Under the pieces are notes generated by a model that did no database searches, was not told the DNA's origin, and saw only the letters and a list, made by a program, of their open reading frames with translations. Shown piece by piece: positions 47,599 through 59,866 of a stretch of DNA of 64,000 nt; position 1 is the first letter of the stretch, and each line of letters begins with the position of its first letter. Source of the DNA: Ricinus communis. Taxonomy: Eukaryota; Streptophyta; Magnoliopsida; Malpighiales; Euphorbiaceae. The stretch covers positions 24,094,005 through 24,158,004 of the forward strand of contig NC_063256.1 of the NCBI RefSeq assembly GCF_019578655.1. The letters are read 5' to 3'. Position numbers and translations under genes: made by a program.

Positions 47599-48089
47599 GT
47601 TTCCAAGATATGGTTTCAATTATATAAAATTAACACACAAAACACAATTGAAGCACCAATTTAATAATTCCTTACTCAATTTCATAAATTCATAAATTTT
47701 CTAATTTAAAATCCTAACAAGCAAGATATGCCCAATTCATAATTTAATCTCTAATTAAGAAGGAAAGTGAAAAATCCACTTACTTCAAGGTGAGAACAAC
47801 CAAAAATCACAAAAGAAGGGAGGAAGAACTCTTGATTTTTGTTGAAAATGCTGAAATCCCCTATTTTTGATGGTTCTTCTTGTTCTTGCTTCAATTTTTG
47901 ATGATCTTGACTAAAAAGTGAAAATAAATGTGTTTAAAGGTGTTTAAGATTGTAAATTTGGGTTTGGATTAGAAGAAAATTAAAAGAAATTGATTGATTT
48001 TGAGTTTTAGGTTTGAAAGGATTTAAGCTTTGAAGAGAGTGAAAGAATTTTGAAAAGAATGAGAGAGAAGGTGTTTAAAACAACTCCTT

Positions 48090-48265
48090 TTACACTGGTC
48101 TAGTCATGAACTAGTGCTAGTTCAAGAATTTATAAAAGACCGGTTCATGGACCGAATAAAGTCCAATTTTCAGTCCCTCTTCGGTACTGAACTGGCTCTA
48201 CGATCGGCTTTGAGTGTTTTATGAGTTAAGGATCGTTCGTAGGGCCAGTTTACCTCAACACGCCT
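48090..48265 (-). promoter_or_regulatory. U3-like motif cluster ahead of the accessory ORF of element no. 2
   Basis: The segment holds CTGGTC, GACCGGTTCATGGACCG, GAACTGGCTCTACGATCGGC and GGGCCAGTTTACC, the same family of half-sites found in this element's LTR U3 (44700-44940). A TATAAAT on the minus strand at 48137-48131 lies inside it, about 530 bases before the accessory ATG. Promoter function is inferred only. Confidence 0.35.
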
Positions 48266-48674
48266 TTTCTTGGATTTTTTCTTATGTTTACTAGTTTTAC
48301 ATATATACTATTGATAAATCTAGTAAAAAAATTAAAAGTCATAAATTGAAATTAAAAAAAAAACCCTCTTTTATTAATAACTAAAAATCGAATAGCAAAA
48401 CAAATCCAAATCTAAGTAAATCAAATCAATTACCTAAAAGCTAAGCTAACTAATGTAATGAAAAACTAAGTTAACTAATCCAAATATGATTCCAAATCTA
48501 GCATTTAATCGCCTCAAAAATACTTCCTTAGGCATCCTCTCCCCCTCTTAACTATAGAAGATTATTCATCTTCTTTGGACGTCCTCATCCTCTTTTCAGT
48601 GTTAAGGTGACACAAGTATACTTCCTAGTGTGTCCTCTAGGTCTTTCAAGAGGAGGAGTGGCTTCTCTTCCTTC

Positions 48675-49085
48675 CTAATCACTAGGATCACTCTTTATGC
48701 TATCATCAAATCTTGGCACCTCATCTGAAGCATTCTCTTTGTAAAGATATTCCTCATGATAAGCTCTTTTCCTTTTTTCATTCTCCACTATTTCATTCAA
48801 GGAGCAGGTATACTCATTGGCCTTAGGGTATATGCCCTTTGATAAACTAATATGGCAGTTATCACTTCTGGACTTGGATCCCATGACTTTCTCTTCCTAT
48901 GGGTGTGGTGTCCAACTTCTAGAAGGTGAAATACGGGATATGGAAAAATCTCGCATAGGAAACTTAGTGGAGTGGAGTGTGGGTGATCTTTTGAAACGTG
49001 ATGGTAGTAATGGTGATCTATGCCTAGAGTGAGGTGGTAATGGCGATAAAGTGATATCATACACATGAGCTTCTTTAGAATTCAT
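48675..49085 (-). pseudogene. small extra ORF between pol and the accessory ORF, one stop
   Basis: ATG at 49085 opens a frame reading MNSKEAHVYDITLSPLPP, rich in Ser, Pro, Arg and His, that meets one stop (TAG, 48896-48894) and then continues in the same frame through EEKVMGSKSRSDNCHIS and AYHEEYLYKENASDEV to a stop at 48675. The two halves total about 136 codons. I do not recognise the product. A TATAAAT box lies 54 bases upstream (49145-49139) and U3-like motifs lie at 49385-49465. Element no. 1 has no obvious counterpart. It may be a real accessory gene or a lucky open frame. Confidence 0.35.
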
Positions 49086-49138
49086 GGCTATATTAAGAGG
49101 AAGAAGAATATAAAATCTGTTGGTGTGGAGAAGAGTCA

Positions 49139-49470
49139 ATTTATAGAGAAAAGCTTAAAAATTCTAATTTTCACCAAAGTTGGAAATATATTAGACTATG
49201 ATTAGGATCTCAAGTTATCTATTAATATTCTAACTTCTAATCCCAAAAAAAAAAAAGAATGACTTAAAAATAACTACTGACTTGTTTCCAATCACCTAAT
49301 AGTTAAAAATCATTATTGGGCCCTTTTAAAATTGTGTTGGAATCAAAATTAGTGTAAATCGGACTAAGGTCCATTTAAACACGCTTTTTACTCCATTCCT
49401 GATGTGAACTAGTTCTGGTGTCCAACGTGAGCAAAAACCGGTCGTAGAGCTGGTCCAAGTACTCAAAAAT
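49139..49470 (-). promoter_or_regulatory. TATA box and U3-like motifs ahead of the small extra ORF
   Basis: On the minus strand CTCTATAAATTGAC (TATA at 49145-49139) lies 54 bases before the ATG at 49085. Further upstream (49385-49465) are AACTAGTTCTGG, AACCGGTCGTAG and GCTGGTCC, like the motifs in this element's U3. Function is inferred. Confidence 0.35.
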
Positions 49471-49839
49471 AATTTTTCATCAAAATCCACATAGATTGAA
49501 AAAAATAAGACAATCATAAGGTGATGCACTCAATTTATGATATGATATTATACTTAGAAACAAGCACTCTATCACACAAATAGTAAAGATATGATGTATA
49601 TGTGATAAACAAAAACCTGTCACAAAGTGTAAGCTGCTCTTTAAGATTTGGGGCTGCCCCATCACCATCTTAATCATATCTACAAAATATAGTAAACATG
49701 AACTCTTTCAAAACAAATTAAAATAAAACTTAACCTAATATAAATACTTTAAATAAAGATTTGGGTTGCCTCTAAATAAGCGCTTAATTTAATGTCTTTA
49801 GCTAGACATATGCTGCTTGTATTAGTTGGTAAAGGATAA

Positions 49840-52800
49840 CTTATGAGCTACTGTAAAAATTTCTCCTTCAAGGTAGTGCCTTAGTCTTTGGCCATTCACC
49901 ATAAAATGGGCTCCCTTCCTCTCCTTGTATCTCTATGGCACCATATGGGTGCACTTTAGTAATCTTGAAGGGTCCCGACCATCTAGACGTCAGTTTACCT
50001 AGAAATAATTTGAAACGAGAGTTAAAAAGTAAGACTTTTTAACCAACAAAGAACTCTCTCTTGATAATTATCTTATCATTCCACGTCTTTGTACCCTCCT
50101 TGTAAATACGTGAGTTGTCATAGAATTCACGTTGTATCTCCTCAAGTTCATTCAGTTGTAGCAATCTCTTCTCACTTGCAACTTTGAAATCATAGTTCAA
50201 TTTCTTTACTGCCTAATATGCGCAATATTCTATTTCCAAGTGTAAATGACATGGTTTCCAAAAGACCAACCTATAGGATGACATCCTTAAGGTGTCTTAT
50301 AAGCTATTCTATATGCACATAGTGCGTCATCCAATTTTACTGCCCAATCCCTTCTTGAAGAATTCACCGTCTTCTCCAAAATCTGCTAAATCTCTCTATT
50401 AGATATCTCCACTTGACTACTAGTTTAGGGGTGGTATGTTGTGCCTGTCTTATGTTGACAACCATACTTGACTAAGAGAGATTTGAATTGAGCATTTTGA
50501 AAATGAACTCCATTGTCACTTATAATGGACCTAGGAACACCAAAGCAACAAAATATTTTCTTTTTCATAAATTTAACCACACTCTTAGTTATATTATCTG
50601 GCAATGCTACTGCCCTTACCCACCTGGAAACATAATCAACCGCTACAAGAATGTATTGGTTCCCAAATGATGCTGGTAAGGGTCCTATAAAGTCCAATCC
50701 TTATAAATCAAACATCTCTATGGGGCATCTCATTCTTCCTACCCACGTTTCTAGTCTATTGACATCTATCACATGCCATGCAAAAGCTCTTGGCATCTTT
50801 GAATGGCGTCAACCAATAAAATCCACTTTGAAGTACCTTGGCCATTGTCTTGTCAGCTCCATGAAGCCCATCATACGATGAGGAGTGGCAATGTTGAATA
50901 ACTTGCACCATTTCCTCTTCTAGGATACATCTTCAAACTACCTATCTGCACATCTCCTAAATAACAATGGTTTATTCCACATATAAAATTTGACTTCAGC
51001 TAGGAATTTCTCCCTATGATGATGATTTAGATCCTATGAAGAAATGTTAGCCATCAAAAGCTAAAAATATTAGCAAACTAAGGTGTAGAGATATCTTTTA
51101 CCACCCATAATTTCTCATTTGGAAACATATCATTAATGATTTCCTCATCATCATCATTACTATCAGTCACTAGTTTATACAAGTGATATGCCACTGAGTT
51201 TTCACATCCCTTCTTATCACGGATCTCAAAATCAAAATCCTACAATAAAATAACCTAGTGAATTAGTCGTGGTTTAGTATCCTTCTTAGTAAGGCACTTA
51301 ATCGTTGAATGATCTATATAAACTATAGTCTTGGAACCTACAAGATAAAAATCAAAATTTGTCAAAAGCATAATCAACAGCTAAAAACTCCTTTTCAATA
51401 ATGATATAATTTACTTGAGCATCATTCAAAACTTTGCTCGCATAATAAATCACATGCAATCTTTTATTTTTCCTCTACCACAATACAACTCCTAATGCAA
51501 AGTCACTTGCATCAAACATTTGTTTAAAGGGTAAGTCCCAATCAGGTGTTTTTATTATAGGTGCAGAAATTAGAGCTCTCTTTAACTTCTTAAAAGCTTT
51601 ATCACAAGCTTCATAAAAAATAAAACATGTTTTTCACAAGTAAAGCTCATAGAGGTTTTGATATTTTTGAGAAATCCTGTATAAACCTCTTATAGAATCT
51701 TGCATGTCCAACAAAGCTTCTAATAGCTTTCATACAATTAGGAGGGGATAATTTCTCAATCACTTCAATTTTTGCTATATTCACCTCGATTCCCTTTTCA
51801 AAAATATTATGTCTTAACACAATCCCTTCTGGCACTATAAAATAACACTTATCCCAATTAAGTACCAGATTAGTTTCTTCACATCTCTGCAAAACTTTAT
51901 CGAAATTAGTTAAGCATGTATCAAAAAAAGAACCAAACGCAAAAAAAATCATCCACAAGAATTTCTATAATGTCCTCTGCCATGTCAGAAAAGATTGACA
52001 TCATATAATGTTGAAAATTAGTCGGAGCATAACATAGACTAAATAGCATCCTACAGTGTGCAAAAGTACCATAGTGGCAAGTGAAGGTGGTCTTTTCCTG
52101 ATCTTCAGAGTCAATAGCAATCTGGTTATAACCTGAATCACCATCAAGAAAACAATAGTATGCATAACTTGCTAAACACTCAATCATTTGGTTAATAAAT
52201 GGCAAAGAAAAATGATCCTTGTATCTTGTTGCATTCAGCTTTCTATAATTAATGCATACTTTCCATCCTATAACTGTTCTAGTTGAGGCGAGTTCATTAT
52301 TTTCATTCTTAACTACTGATGTGCCTCCTTTCTTAAACATTACTAGTACAGGACTCACCCAAGTACTATCAGAAATAGAATAGATAATACTTGCATCAAG
52401 AAGATTTAAAACCTCATTGTGCACTACTTCCTTCATGTTGAGGTTCAGACGCCTCTAGTTTTGAATAGTTGGGCAATAGTCCTCTTCCATCAAAATCTTA
52501 TACATATAGATTGATGGATCTATTCCTTTAATATCTGAAATAGACTAAGCTATCACAGTCATGCATCTCTTCAATACTCTCAGTAACTTATCTTCCTCTA
52601 CAATAAGTAAGTAAGCAGAAATAATCACAGGATAAGAATCATTAGCACCTAAAAATGCATATTTTTAAATGAGATGGAAGTTGTTTTAGTTCAGATTAGG
52701 TGGCGCTATGAGTAAAGGATTTGGTTTCAACTTCCCTTGACCAAGTTCCTTAAACTTAGAACTACTCTTGCTAGTTCGAATACCCTCCCCCTCTAATATC

Positions 52801-53780
52801 AAGGCATACTCTACAATTTCACCATTTTCATCTTTCTCATTTAAGCTTAAAGCTAAACATGCTTCCAATGGTTCTTTGTATGATTCTCTATGGAAACTTC
52901 CTCCATAAGAGGATTAATAACATCTATACTAAAACAGGCATCTTCCATAAAGGGTTTCTTTAACACTTTCACTATGTCAAATTTTTCCTTTTCATTACCT
53001 ACCCTAAATGTCAGCTTGCCCATTGATACATCTATCAAGACTCCTCCTGTAGCTAAAGACGGTCTACCTAAAATAATAAACACATTTACATCCTCCTCCA
53101 TTTCTATAACAAGGAAATCAACAGATAAATAAAACTTTTCCACTTTCACTAATAAGTCCTTAACTATTCCTATTAGATACTTAACAGATCTATCAACTAA
53201 TTAAAGTGAAACAATAGTAGGTTTCATTTCAGTAATGCCAATATTTTTAACAAGAACTAAAGGAATTAAATTAATACTGGCACCTAAATCACACGAGGAA
53301 TTCTTAATACCAATATCATCAATAGAGAAAGGAATAAAAAAAATCCCTCGATCCGTCAGCTGAGGAGGTAGCTTCTTTTGGAGAATGGCACTGCATTCCT
53401 CAGTCAGTGAAATAATATCATATTTCTCTAACTTGTTTTTATTGGAAAACAGTCTCCTTCAAAAACTTTGCATACAACGACATTTGAGCAAGGGCATCAG
53501 CAAATAGAATATTAATTTGGATTTTCTTGAAGATGTCAAAAAATCTCTGGAAGTTCTTCTCATCATTCTTCTTTTTCAGCCTTTTTAGGTATGGAATTGG
53601 TGGCACATAAGGCTGGACCAAAGAAGGATCATACTTTGATTTCGCTTTCTTTTCAATATTCTTTTCTTGCCTAAGATCTTTCTCAACATCCTCACTTGAC
53701 TTCTCTTTAGCAACAATCTCTTTCTCTAGCTTCTCCTTCACCAGTATAGGTTCAGGCAACTCCCTTCCATTTCTCAAGGT
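49840..53780 (-). pseudogene. Athila element no. 2 pol (protease linker, RT, RNase H, integrase), decayed
   Basis: The minus strand shows, in order, a charged linker with VPPIPYLKRLKKKN (53777-53439), the protease-RT linker IILGRPSLATGGVLIDVSMG (53149 on), RT with FKKGGTSVVKNENNELASTR, YCFLDGDSGYNQIA and LVDD where FMDD is usual (52436-51921), then VLNWDKCYFIVPEGIVL and FVGHARFYKRFIQDF (51958-51647), and integrase MDFIGPLPASFGNQYILV with IISDNGVHFQNAQFK (50697-50425). The end reads [16 protein letters not shown] near 49870. The stop after TTYHP (50425-50427) is at the same glutamine codon as in element no. 1. Many stops and frameshifts make it inactive. Confidence 0.8.
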
Positions 53781-53785
53781 AATAG

Positions 53786-55130
53786 CTATAGCTCCTTCCT
53801 TGGGATTGACTTTAGTGTCACTTGGTAATTTCCTTGCCCTTTTCCAATAACCTTCGTAGCTAATTTCCCCTTTTGAACTTCAAGGTTGTGAATCGCCGTT
53901 TGCTTGGTCTGTACCACTTGATCAATCTTTACATCCAATTTCTTCAAAGTGGTATCTTGAGAAGCCATTTACTGTATCAACATATCTTCTAAAGATGGCT
54001 TCTTCTTCTGAGGTGGTTGTTGATGACTATTACGAAATTATGGTCTCTATTGTTGAAATCTAGGTGGTCGCATTGGCTTTGCAGCTCCTTGGTCTCTCCA
54101 AAAAATTTTAGGGTGATTCCTCCATCCCGGATTACCAGTATTTGAGAAAGGATTGTTCCTAGATTGTTTGTAAGCTCCTATATAATTTACTTCTTAAACA
54201 GTTGTCAACATATATCCATATTCATACATGTGTTGGACAGATGTCCATACATTCTATAATATTCACAAGCTTCTCTATTAGAAGAACCCTTATCCAATAG
54301 CAACTTCGCATGCTTAGTAAGATCTGCTACTTGCATAGCCATGTCTCTCTGAGTATTGATCTCATAAATCCCCTTCCTACCTCTAATGGCCTTTTGTTGA
54401 GAATTCATTGCTAAATTATCATAGATTTGTTGCACTTCTTCAATAGTTTTATCTCCATAATAGCCACTATAAGCTATATCAACCAAAGTTTTATAGTTTG
54501 CAGTAAGTTCATCATAATAGAACTACACCAAAAAAGAAAGAGGGAAGTTATAATGCGGGAATTGAATCAGATAAACCTTAAATATTTCTCAAGCATAAAA
54601 GGATTCTCCTTCTTTCTGAGTGAAATTACAAATTGTAGACCTATAATCTATAGTCTTTTTAGGTGAATAATACTTCAACATAAAAGCATCATAAACCTCA
54701 TCCTAAGTAGTCAATGATCCTACAAGCAAGTTTTACAACCATGTTCTAGTAGAGTTTTTCATACAATAAGGAAAACATTTCCTCTTAAGTTCTCATTCAT
54801 TCAGATTCCTAAGAGGGAATGTTTGTACTACATGATAGAACTCTTTCATGAACAATAATAGACCTTCAGTACCCATTCCTTCAAAATACAGTAGCATTGT
54901 TAAGTGGATGGTTTTCAGATCGTAGTTCCTAGCATTTGTAAACAATCGAAGGGTTCCCGTTGATCTGAGGCATCTGGAGATCTCTAAGCCTAGGAGCATT
55001 CTCCTCAATTGCTACAACTATATTCCTCTCGTTCACCACCTGTTCCTTCATGCTTTTCTTGTTAGCTTTGCAAGTCTTTTCGATCTCAGGATCGAATGGA
55101 CAATTTTTGCTTGCTTGCACTCTTGGATCT
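53786..55130 (-). pseudogene. Athila element no. 2 gag, decayed
   Basis: The start is near 55120 (NCPFDPEIEKTCKANKKSMK). The core continues in broken frames: KCFPYCMKNSTRTWL, DEVYDAFMLKYYSPKKTIDY and CNFTQKEGESFY. An open frame at 54486-54205 gives YYGDKTIEEVQQIYDNLAMN and a knuckle CEYYRMYGHLSNTC whose second Cys is Tyr, the same position changed in element no. 1. The last piece (53968-53786) has IHNLEVQKGKLATKV, the usual gag end. Confidence 0.75.
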
Positions 55131-55234
55131 CCTTAAGCGCATAAACTACCTACAATGGACAAAGAAAAATAATTAAAAACAAAGTAAAACAAAGAATAAA
55201 TAAATAAAAACACATAATCTTAAATTGATAATTA

Positions 55235-55252
55235 GTCATTCTCCTCGGCAAT
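55235..55252 (-). other. vestigial primer-binding site region
   Basis: On the minus strand the LTR ends TTTTGCGCA at 55253 and is followed by ATTGCCGAGGAGAATGAC. This resembles the tail of the GGCGCCGTTGCCGGGGA site of Athila-type elements after a short deletion. The match is partial. Confidence 0.35.
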
Positions 55253-56488
55253 TGCGCAAAAGACTTAACCTACAACTGCATAGGGCATTTTTAGTATATG
55301 ATCTAAATTAAGGTCGATCCCACAAGAATAAAGCTAAACTATGAATCTAAGAAAGTGTAAATAGATTGTAGATTGAGTAATGGGAAATATAGAAAATGTA
55401 GATTAATCAGATTTTAGAAAACTAGAGATTTGGATTTCATCTAATGGATTTAATCTTGGATATCAATTTTAGAGCTATTCTTGAATACAATTCTTCCCAA
55501 ATTATGTTAATCCTCTTTCAAGGTATTAACATGTATTTAGTTAAATAATCATCGATTCTCAAACGATAATTATCTAATTGAACCCATGAAGCAACAATTC
55601 TTGCATCATAACAATTAGATATTTTTCTTTACTTAAATTGCTACATCTATTCTTCTAGATCTAGATTTGTATTTCTTCTTTTAGTTTATCATACATATCC
55701 AATATGAGAACACTATGGTGCCCAATCAAAGCATTCAAAATCATTATAAGAAGAATAAATCAAGAAATAAACACTCTACATTGAATCCAAAATTAACCAA
55801 AATATTACATCCTTCTCTCTAGAGTGAGAGTTAGTTGTTCAAATTCATAAAACAATAAATATAAATAAGATCCAAAGATAACATAATTGCAAAAGAGATA
55901 GAATAAACACTATTTTGAATCTCGAAGTAAAAGAGGCTCTTGAATCTTATAGCAAATCTTGTTCTTCATCAAATAATGTGTTTCCTTTTCTCTCTAAAAA
56001 CTGTCCAACCCCTCAAACGGAATGAATAAGATATATTTATAGTCTAAAGCTAGGGTTAGTCCAAAAACCCTCAAAACCATTTAAAAATGTGATTTAAAAC
56101 AAAAAGTGTATGTCTTCCGTCCTTAACCTGCTATCTAACTGGTCCTAGTTGCTATTCCTTCTCAAGACCAATCATAGGGCCAGTTCACTTGGCTCCTTCT
56201 CTATTTTGGATCGGTCCTGTCAATCGGTCCTCTTAGTCTCTTTTGGTGAACCAGTTCAAGGGTTGGTTCTTTCCAGTAGCCTGACTCTCTCTTTTGGTCA
56301 TTCGGTCCTTTGATCGGTCTTAGCCTTCTAAGCCGGTTGAAGCTCCCACACTTAACTCTTTACATTTTTCTCCAATAAATCAATCTAGGAGTCGATTCGT
56401 GCTCCAAATTGATTCAATTCCTCAGAGAATTGTTAAAGAACCTTTAAAACACATAAGTCACATCTCAATATCAAAATCAAATAAAAAA
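55253..56488 (-). repeat. Athila element no. 2, 5' LTR, main part
   Basis: It matches the 3' LTR (43852-45151) as a direct repeat, for example AGTATATGATCT.AATTAA, CTAATGGATTTAATCTTG and CCAAATTATGTTAATCC. It is cut at 56488 by a copia solo LTR and continues at 58216-58299. The total is about 1,320 bases. Confidence 0.85.
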
Positions 56489-58215
56489 TGTTAAGAGTAT
56501 GCTTTAAAGATAAAAAGTTGTCAGATGATCTATATTAATTTATACATCACAATTGATGGTATACAATTATACTAAAGGCATTAGTCGGCTCTAATAATAC
56601 GAGTAGTCGAATATTATCAAGGAACAATCTAAACCATTAGAGATGAATACTATGGAATATAAACACAAATCTAATAGAAATTATAAAGTGAGTTTATAAT
56701 AATGAGGTTCTCATTACATAGGTTCCTAAACTTTGTTCATAGTCTATATTTAATAAAGAATTAGATATTGATCGTTGGATATTGATCAAATTCTTGAAAC
56801 TACCACGATGTGTTATCATTTACTTCTACAGTAAGCAATCTGTCTCATAGGTTGAGGAATAGAGATTCCGAGATAAGCATTTGAGTGCTTGTTATAAGAA
56901 CAAGTTCATTGAACATGATCCCACTGAGTAGTCCATATGGATTTTACCCCAAGTGTCTATGGACAATACTCTTGTGACAATCATGTAACACTTGATCCTT
57001 AGACTTGAGATAACAATGTATTATCTTATACGAGGATTACTATACTTTGATACTATCTTATGTTCTCCTATCCATGGAGCACTCAAAGTATAGTCATTGG
57101 GTATAGTAAGAGTCATATGGAGATAATAAGTTATCAATATAAAATTAATTGCCCAATGTAATACTTCATAGGACCTTATCCTAATGACTTTTGATATGCT
57201 TTAATATGGAAATCATTGGCCAAGTTTGTTTGAATGAAGATTATAAAAAGTGTTTCATAGATCTTATTCAAGATGTTACATGCAATTATCAAAAACAAAT
57301 ATGGTTTGTTCACTTATATAATTGACACTTGCATCCTTGCTCTATGAATCAATTGGGATAAAAGTACAATGAAATGATTGAATTACATTATAAAATTCTT
57401 CACTGCAAAAGTTGATTAAAACGCTTTAATCATTCTTATACATTTGGGTGGTCATAATGCATTCTTAGATGCCAATCTTGATATATAAATATGGAATAAG
57501 TTAAATTAGAGAATTAATATTGAATTAAAGGAGTTTAATTCATAACCCATATTCATTGCCAACATGTTAGAAACATTTTGGGTCAAACACAACTATGCTT
57601 TAAGTGAGGATAAAAATGAGGCTTTAAGCTTTGGGCTTAAACTCATATATATTAGGCCTATGTTGGGTTTATTATCCATAGATTAGTTTTTATATTAATT
57701 AAAGTCTATTTAGGATAACAAAGGCCAACTTAAAGTAAGTTAGAGTTTGTAGAAATCATAAACCTTTAAGGACTTTGATTAAAGGCAATACACATAGAAA
57801 GAGATGCATATGAGGCGGCAAGGTTAAGGTTGAAGGTGGTTGCATATCTAAGAGGGAAACATAATTTCTTTGAGCTGCATACCTTAGGTGAATCAATCAA
57901 TAAGATTAATTGATTCATCCCTCTTGCTTGGAACTAGTATTCAATCTCCAACATCTCTTCTCAATCTCCTAAAAGTAGTTTGGTAAATTTTTTGCTTAGA
58001 AGCTTGTTTGGATCATTAAAAGAGGCTGGTCACTTGAGTAGCTTTAAAGTGCATTAATCATTCTTGAAGCATCAAGAATCAACCAAGCAAGAAGCACTCT
58101 TTGGATTGACTAAAAACTTCCTTTGTACGCCTTCTCCATCTCTTAGTGGGAATTAAGAAAAACTTTAAATTGCTTCCATTGCGCCTTTTCTTATGTTTTA
58201 ATATCAATTTCCAAC
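56489..58215 (+). mobile_element. copia solo LTR, 1.73 kb, plus orientation
   Basis: It starts TGTTAAGAGTATGCTTTAAA and ends at about AATTTCCAAC. It matches the solo LTR at 4346-6091 in reverse. It sits within an AAAAA run of the 5' LTR of Athila element no. 2. The uninterrupted 3' LTR shows the empty site AATCAAATAAAAACTCCATA. The poly(A) target makes the duplication hard to read, but the empty-site comparison is clear. Confidence 0.85.
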
Positions 58216-58299
58216 TAAAAACTCCATAGAATTGCAAGTATATAATCCTAAAATCACACGTAATTTCTAATGAAGTATACCTATAATCTAGAGTTATCA
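58216..58299 (-). repeat. Athila element no. 2, 5' LTR, first 84 bases
   Basis: On the minus strand it starts TGATAACTCTAGATTATAGG at 58299 and matches the start of the 3' LTR at 45151. CCCAT follows at 58300-58304. Confidence 0.85.
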
Positions 58300-58304
58300 C
58301 CCAT

Positions 58305-59861
58305 CTCATTATTTCTCTCTAAATGAATTAGAGTAGGTGCAGGACAAACGAGAGGTGAATCCATCATAGCAGTTTGAAAATCAAATGCATCTTGGCTGGC
58401 GAAAGAGACAATTGCACCAGCTGAGGAATTAGAGCTATTAAAAATAAGATTATTTCGAACCTTCCATAATCTCGACATGAGGAAAACTATTTGTTCTAAG
58501 GTAAAGTTATCCACTTGAAGTTGGCAAAGGTCCTGCTTAATCCTATCCCAACATGACAAGAATTATGTCCTACGAAAGGAACTCAAAATTAAACCCAACA
58601 ACGATACTCGTCAAACTTATTGTGCTAAAGGGGGAAGAAAAACACAAGCATTATAGTTTTAATGTCACCACATCTTATACAAGCTAAATTAAGGCCTAAC
58701 TGGGTTGAGAGCACTTGGCTAACTAGTCAAGCATTTGATAAGATTTCCCAAAAAACACCTTTAGTTTGCTAGGGAGTATCATTTTCCACAAGTGCTTCCA
58801 CCCGGGATGATTGTGCTGATTAGGAAAGGCATGGTTTTTTTGAAAGAAGGAAGAGTGCAATTGCAAAATATCCTAATCCAACTAAATATTTTCCAAATTT
58901 ATGGAAATTTCAAATTAACTTATCTTCTTTATCACGAATGCTTAAAGGAATTATGATGATTTCAGCCACTTGTTGAGGCAAGAAATGTTGATATAGTAGT
59001 ACAATTTTCTAGGACTTTGAAATGGGATTAATAAAAAATTATCAGAATTTGAAGCTATAATTAAAGAAGCCAATAGTTGTGGTTGATAAGGAAAGGTGAA
59101 ATTTAGCCATGGATCCCCCTCCAATTAAGACTGATTTACCATCTCCTATTTGCCATATAAGCCCATAGGAAAGCAGTTATTTACCTTTACAAATACTCTG
59201 CCATACCCAAGAAGGATTCAAGCCATGATGACTAAGAAGAAAGGATGATCGAGCATAATACTTTCCTTTTAAAACTCGAGCTGATAACGAATTAGGATTC
59301 AAAATTAATCTTCATACATGTTTAGCCATTAACGCCAAATTGAATCCATGCATATCTTTGAAGCCTAAACCTCCAATTGACTTACTTTGACATAATCTTT
59401 TCCAAGACACCCAATGAATTCTTTTTTCTTCCTTTGCTTGACTCCACCAGAAATTAGCTATAATTTTGTTAATTTCTTGACATACTCCTATTGGAATTAA
59501 AAAACAACTCATTGAGAATACTAGAATAGTACAAACCATAGCCTTAATTAAAATTTCTTTCCCCAAAGGGATATAAATTTCTCCTTCCACCCTTGCACCT
59601 TGTGTTGCACTTCTGAGATTAGCTCAGTAAAAGTTCATTTTCTCAACTTGTCCACAATTGTTGGCAATCCATCCAGATGCCCAATATTACTAATTTGAAA
59701 AAGTCTAGTAATGTGAACTTTCATAGATAAAGGAGTGTTGGGGATGAAATAAATTATTGATTTATCTAGATTAACTTCTTGCTCACTAGCCTTAGCATAA
59801 CATAATAAAATATTACATAAAGTCTAAGCTGATGAATAGGAACACTCAATGAAGTACATGG
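58305..59861 (-). pseudogene. L1-type LINE reverse transcriptase end and linker, upstream part of the split LINE
   Basis: The minus strand gives IIYFIPNTPLSMKVHITRLF and HLDGLPTIV (about 59770-59650), then an open frame 59590-59312 with [40 protein letters not shown] and [20 protein letters not shown], the RT thumb and zf-RVT start. After decayed sequence, a frame at 58559-58281 gives FLMSRLWKVRNNLIFNSS, typical of the region before the LINE RNase H. It joins in frame to 43846. The 5' side is cut by the LTR at 59867. The preceding AATCA (59862-59866) is a candidate target duplication whose partner lies outside the window. Confidence 0.8.
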
Positions 59862-59866
59862 AATCA

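Larger units (their letters stand above)
43852..58299 (-). mobile_element. Athila-like Ty3/gypsy element no. 2, 14.4 kb, inserted in a LINE
   Basis: CCCAT flanks the element on both sides (43847-43851 and 58300-58304). Removing it joins NNEM to GEDYVTVNFD in one LINE frame, which confirms the boundaries. On the minus strand the order is 5' LTR (58299-55253, itself split by a copia solo LTR), gag, pol, a small ORF, an accessory ORF, tail, polypurine tract, 3' LTR. The LTRs are clearly more diverged than those of element no. 1, and coding regions carry many stops, so this is an older insertion. Confidence 0.9.
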
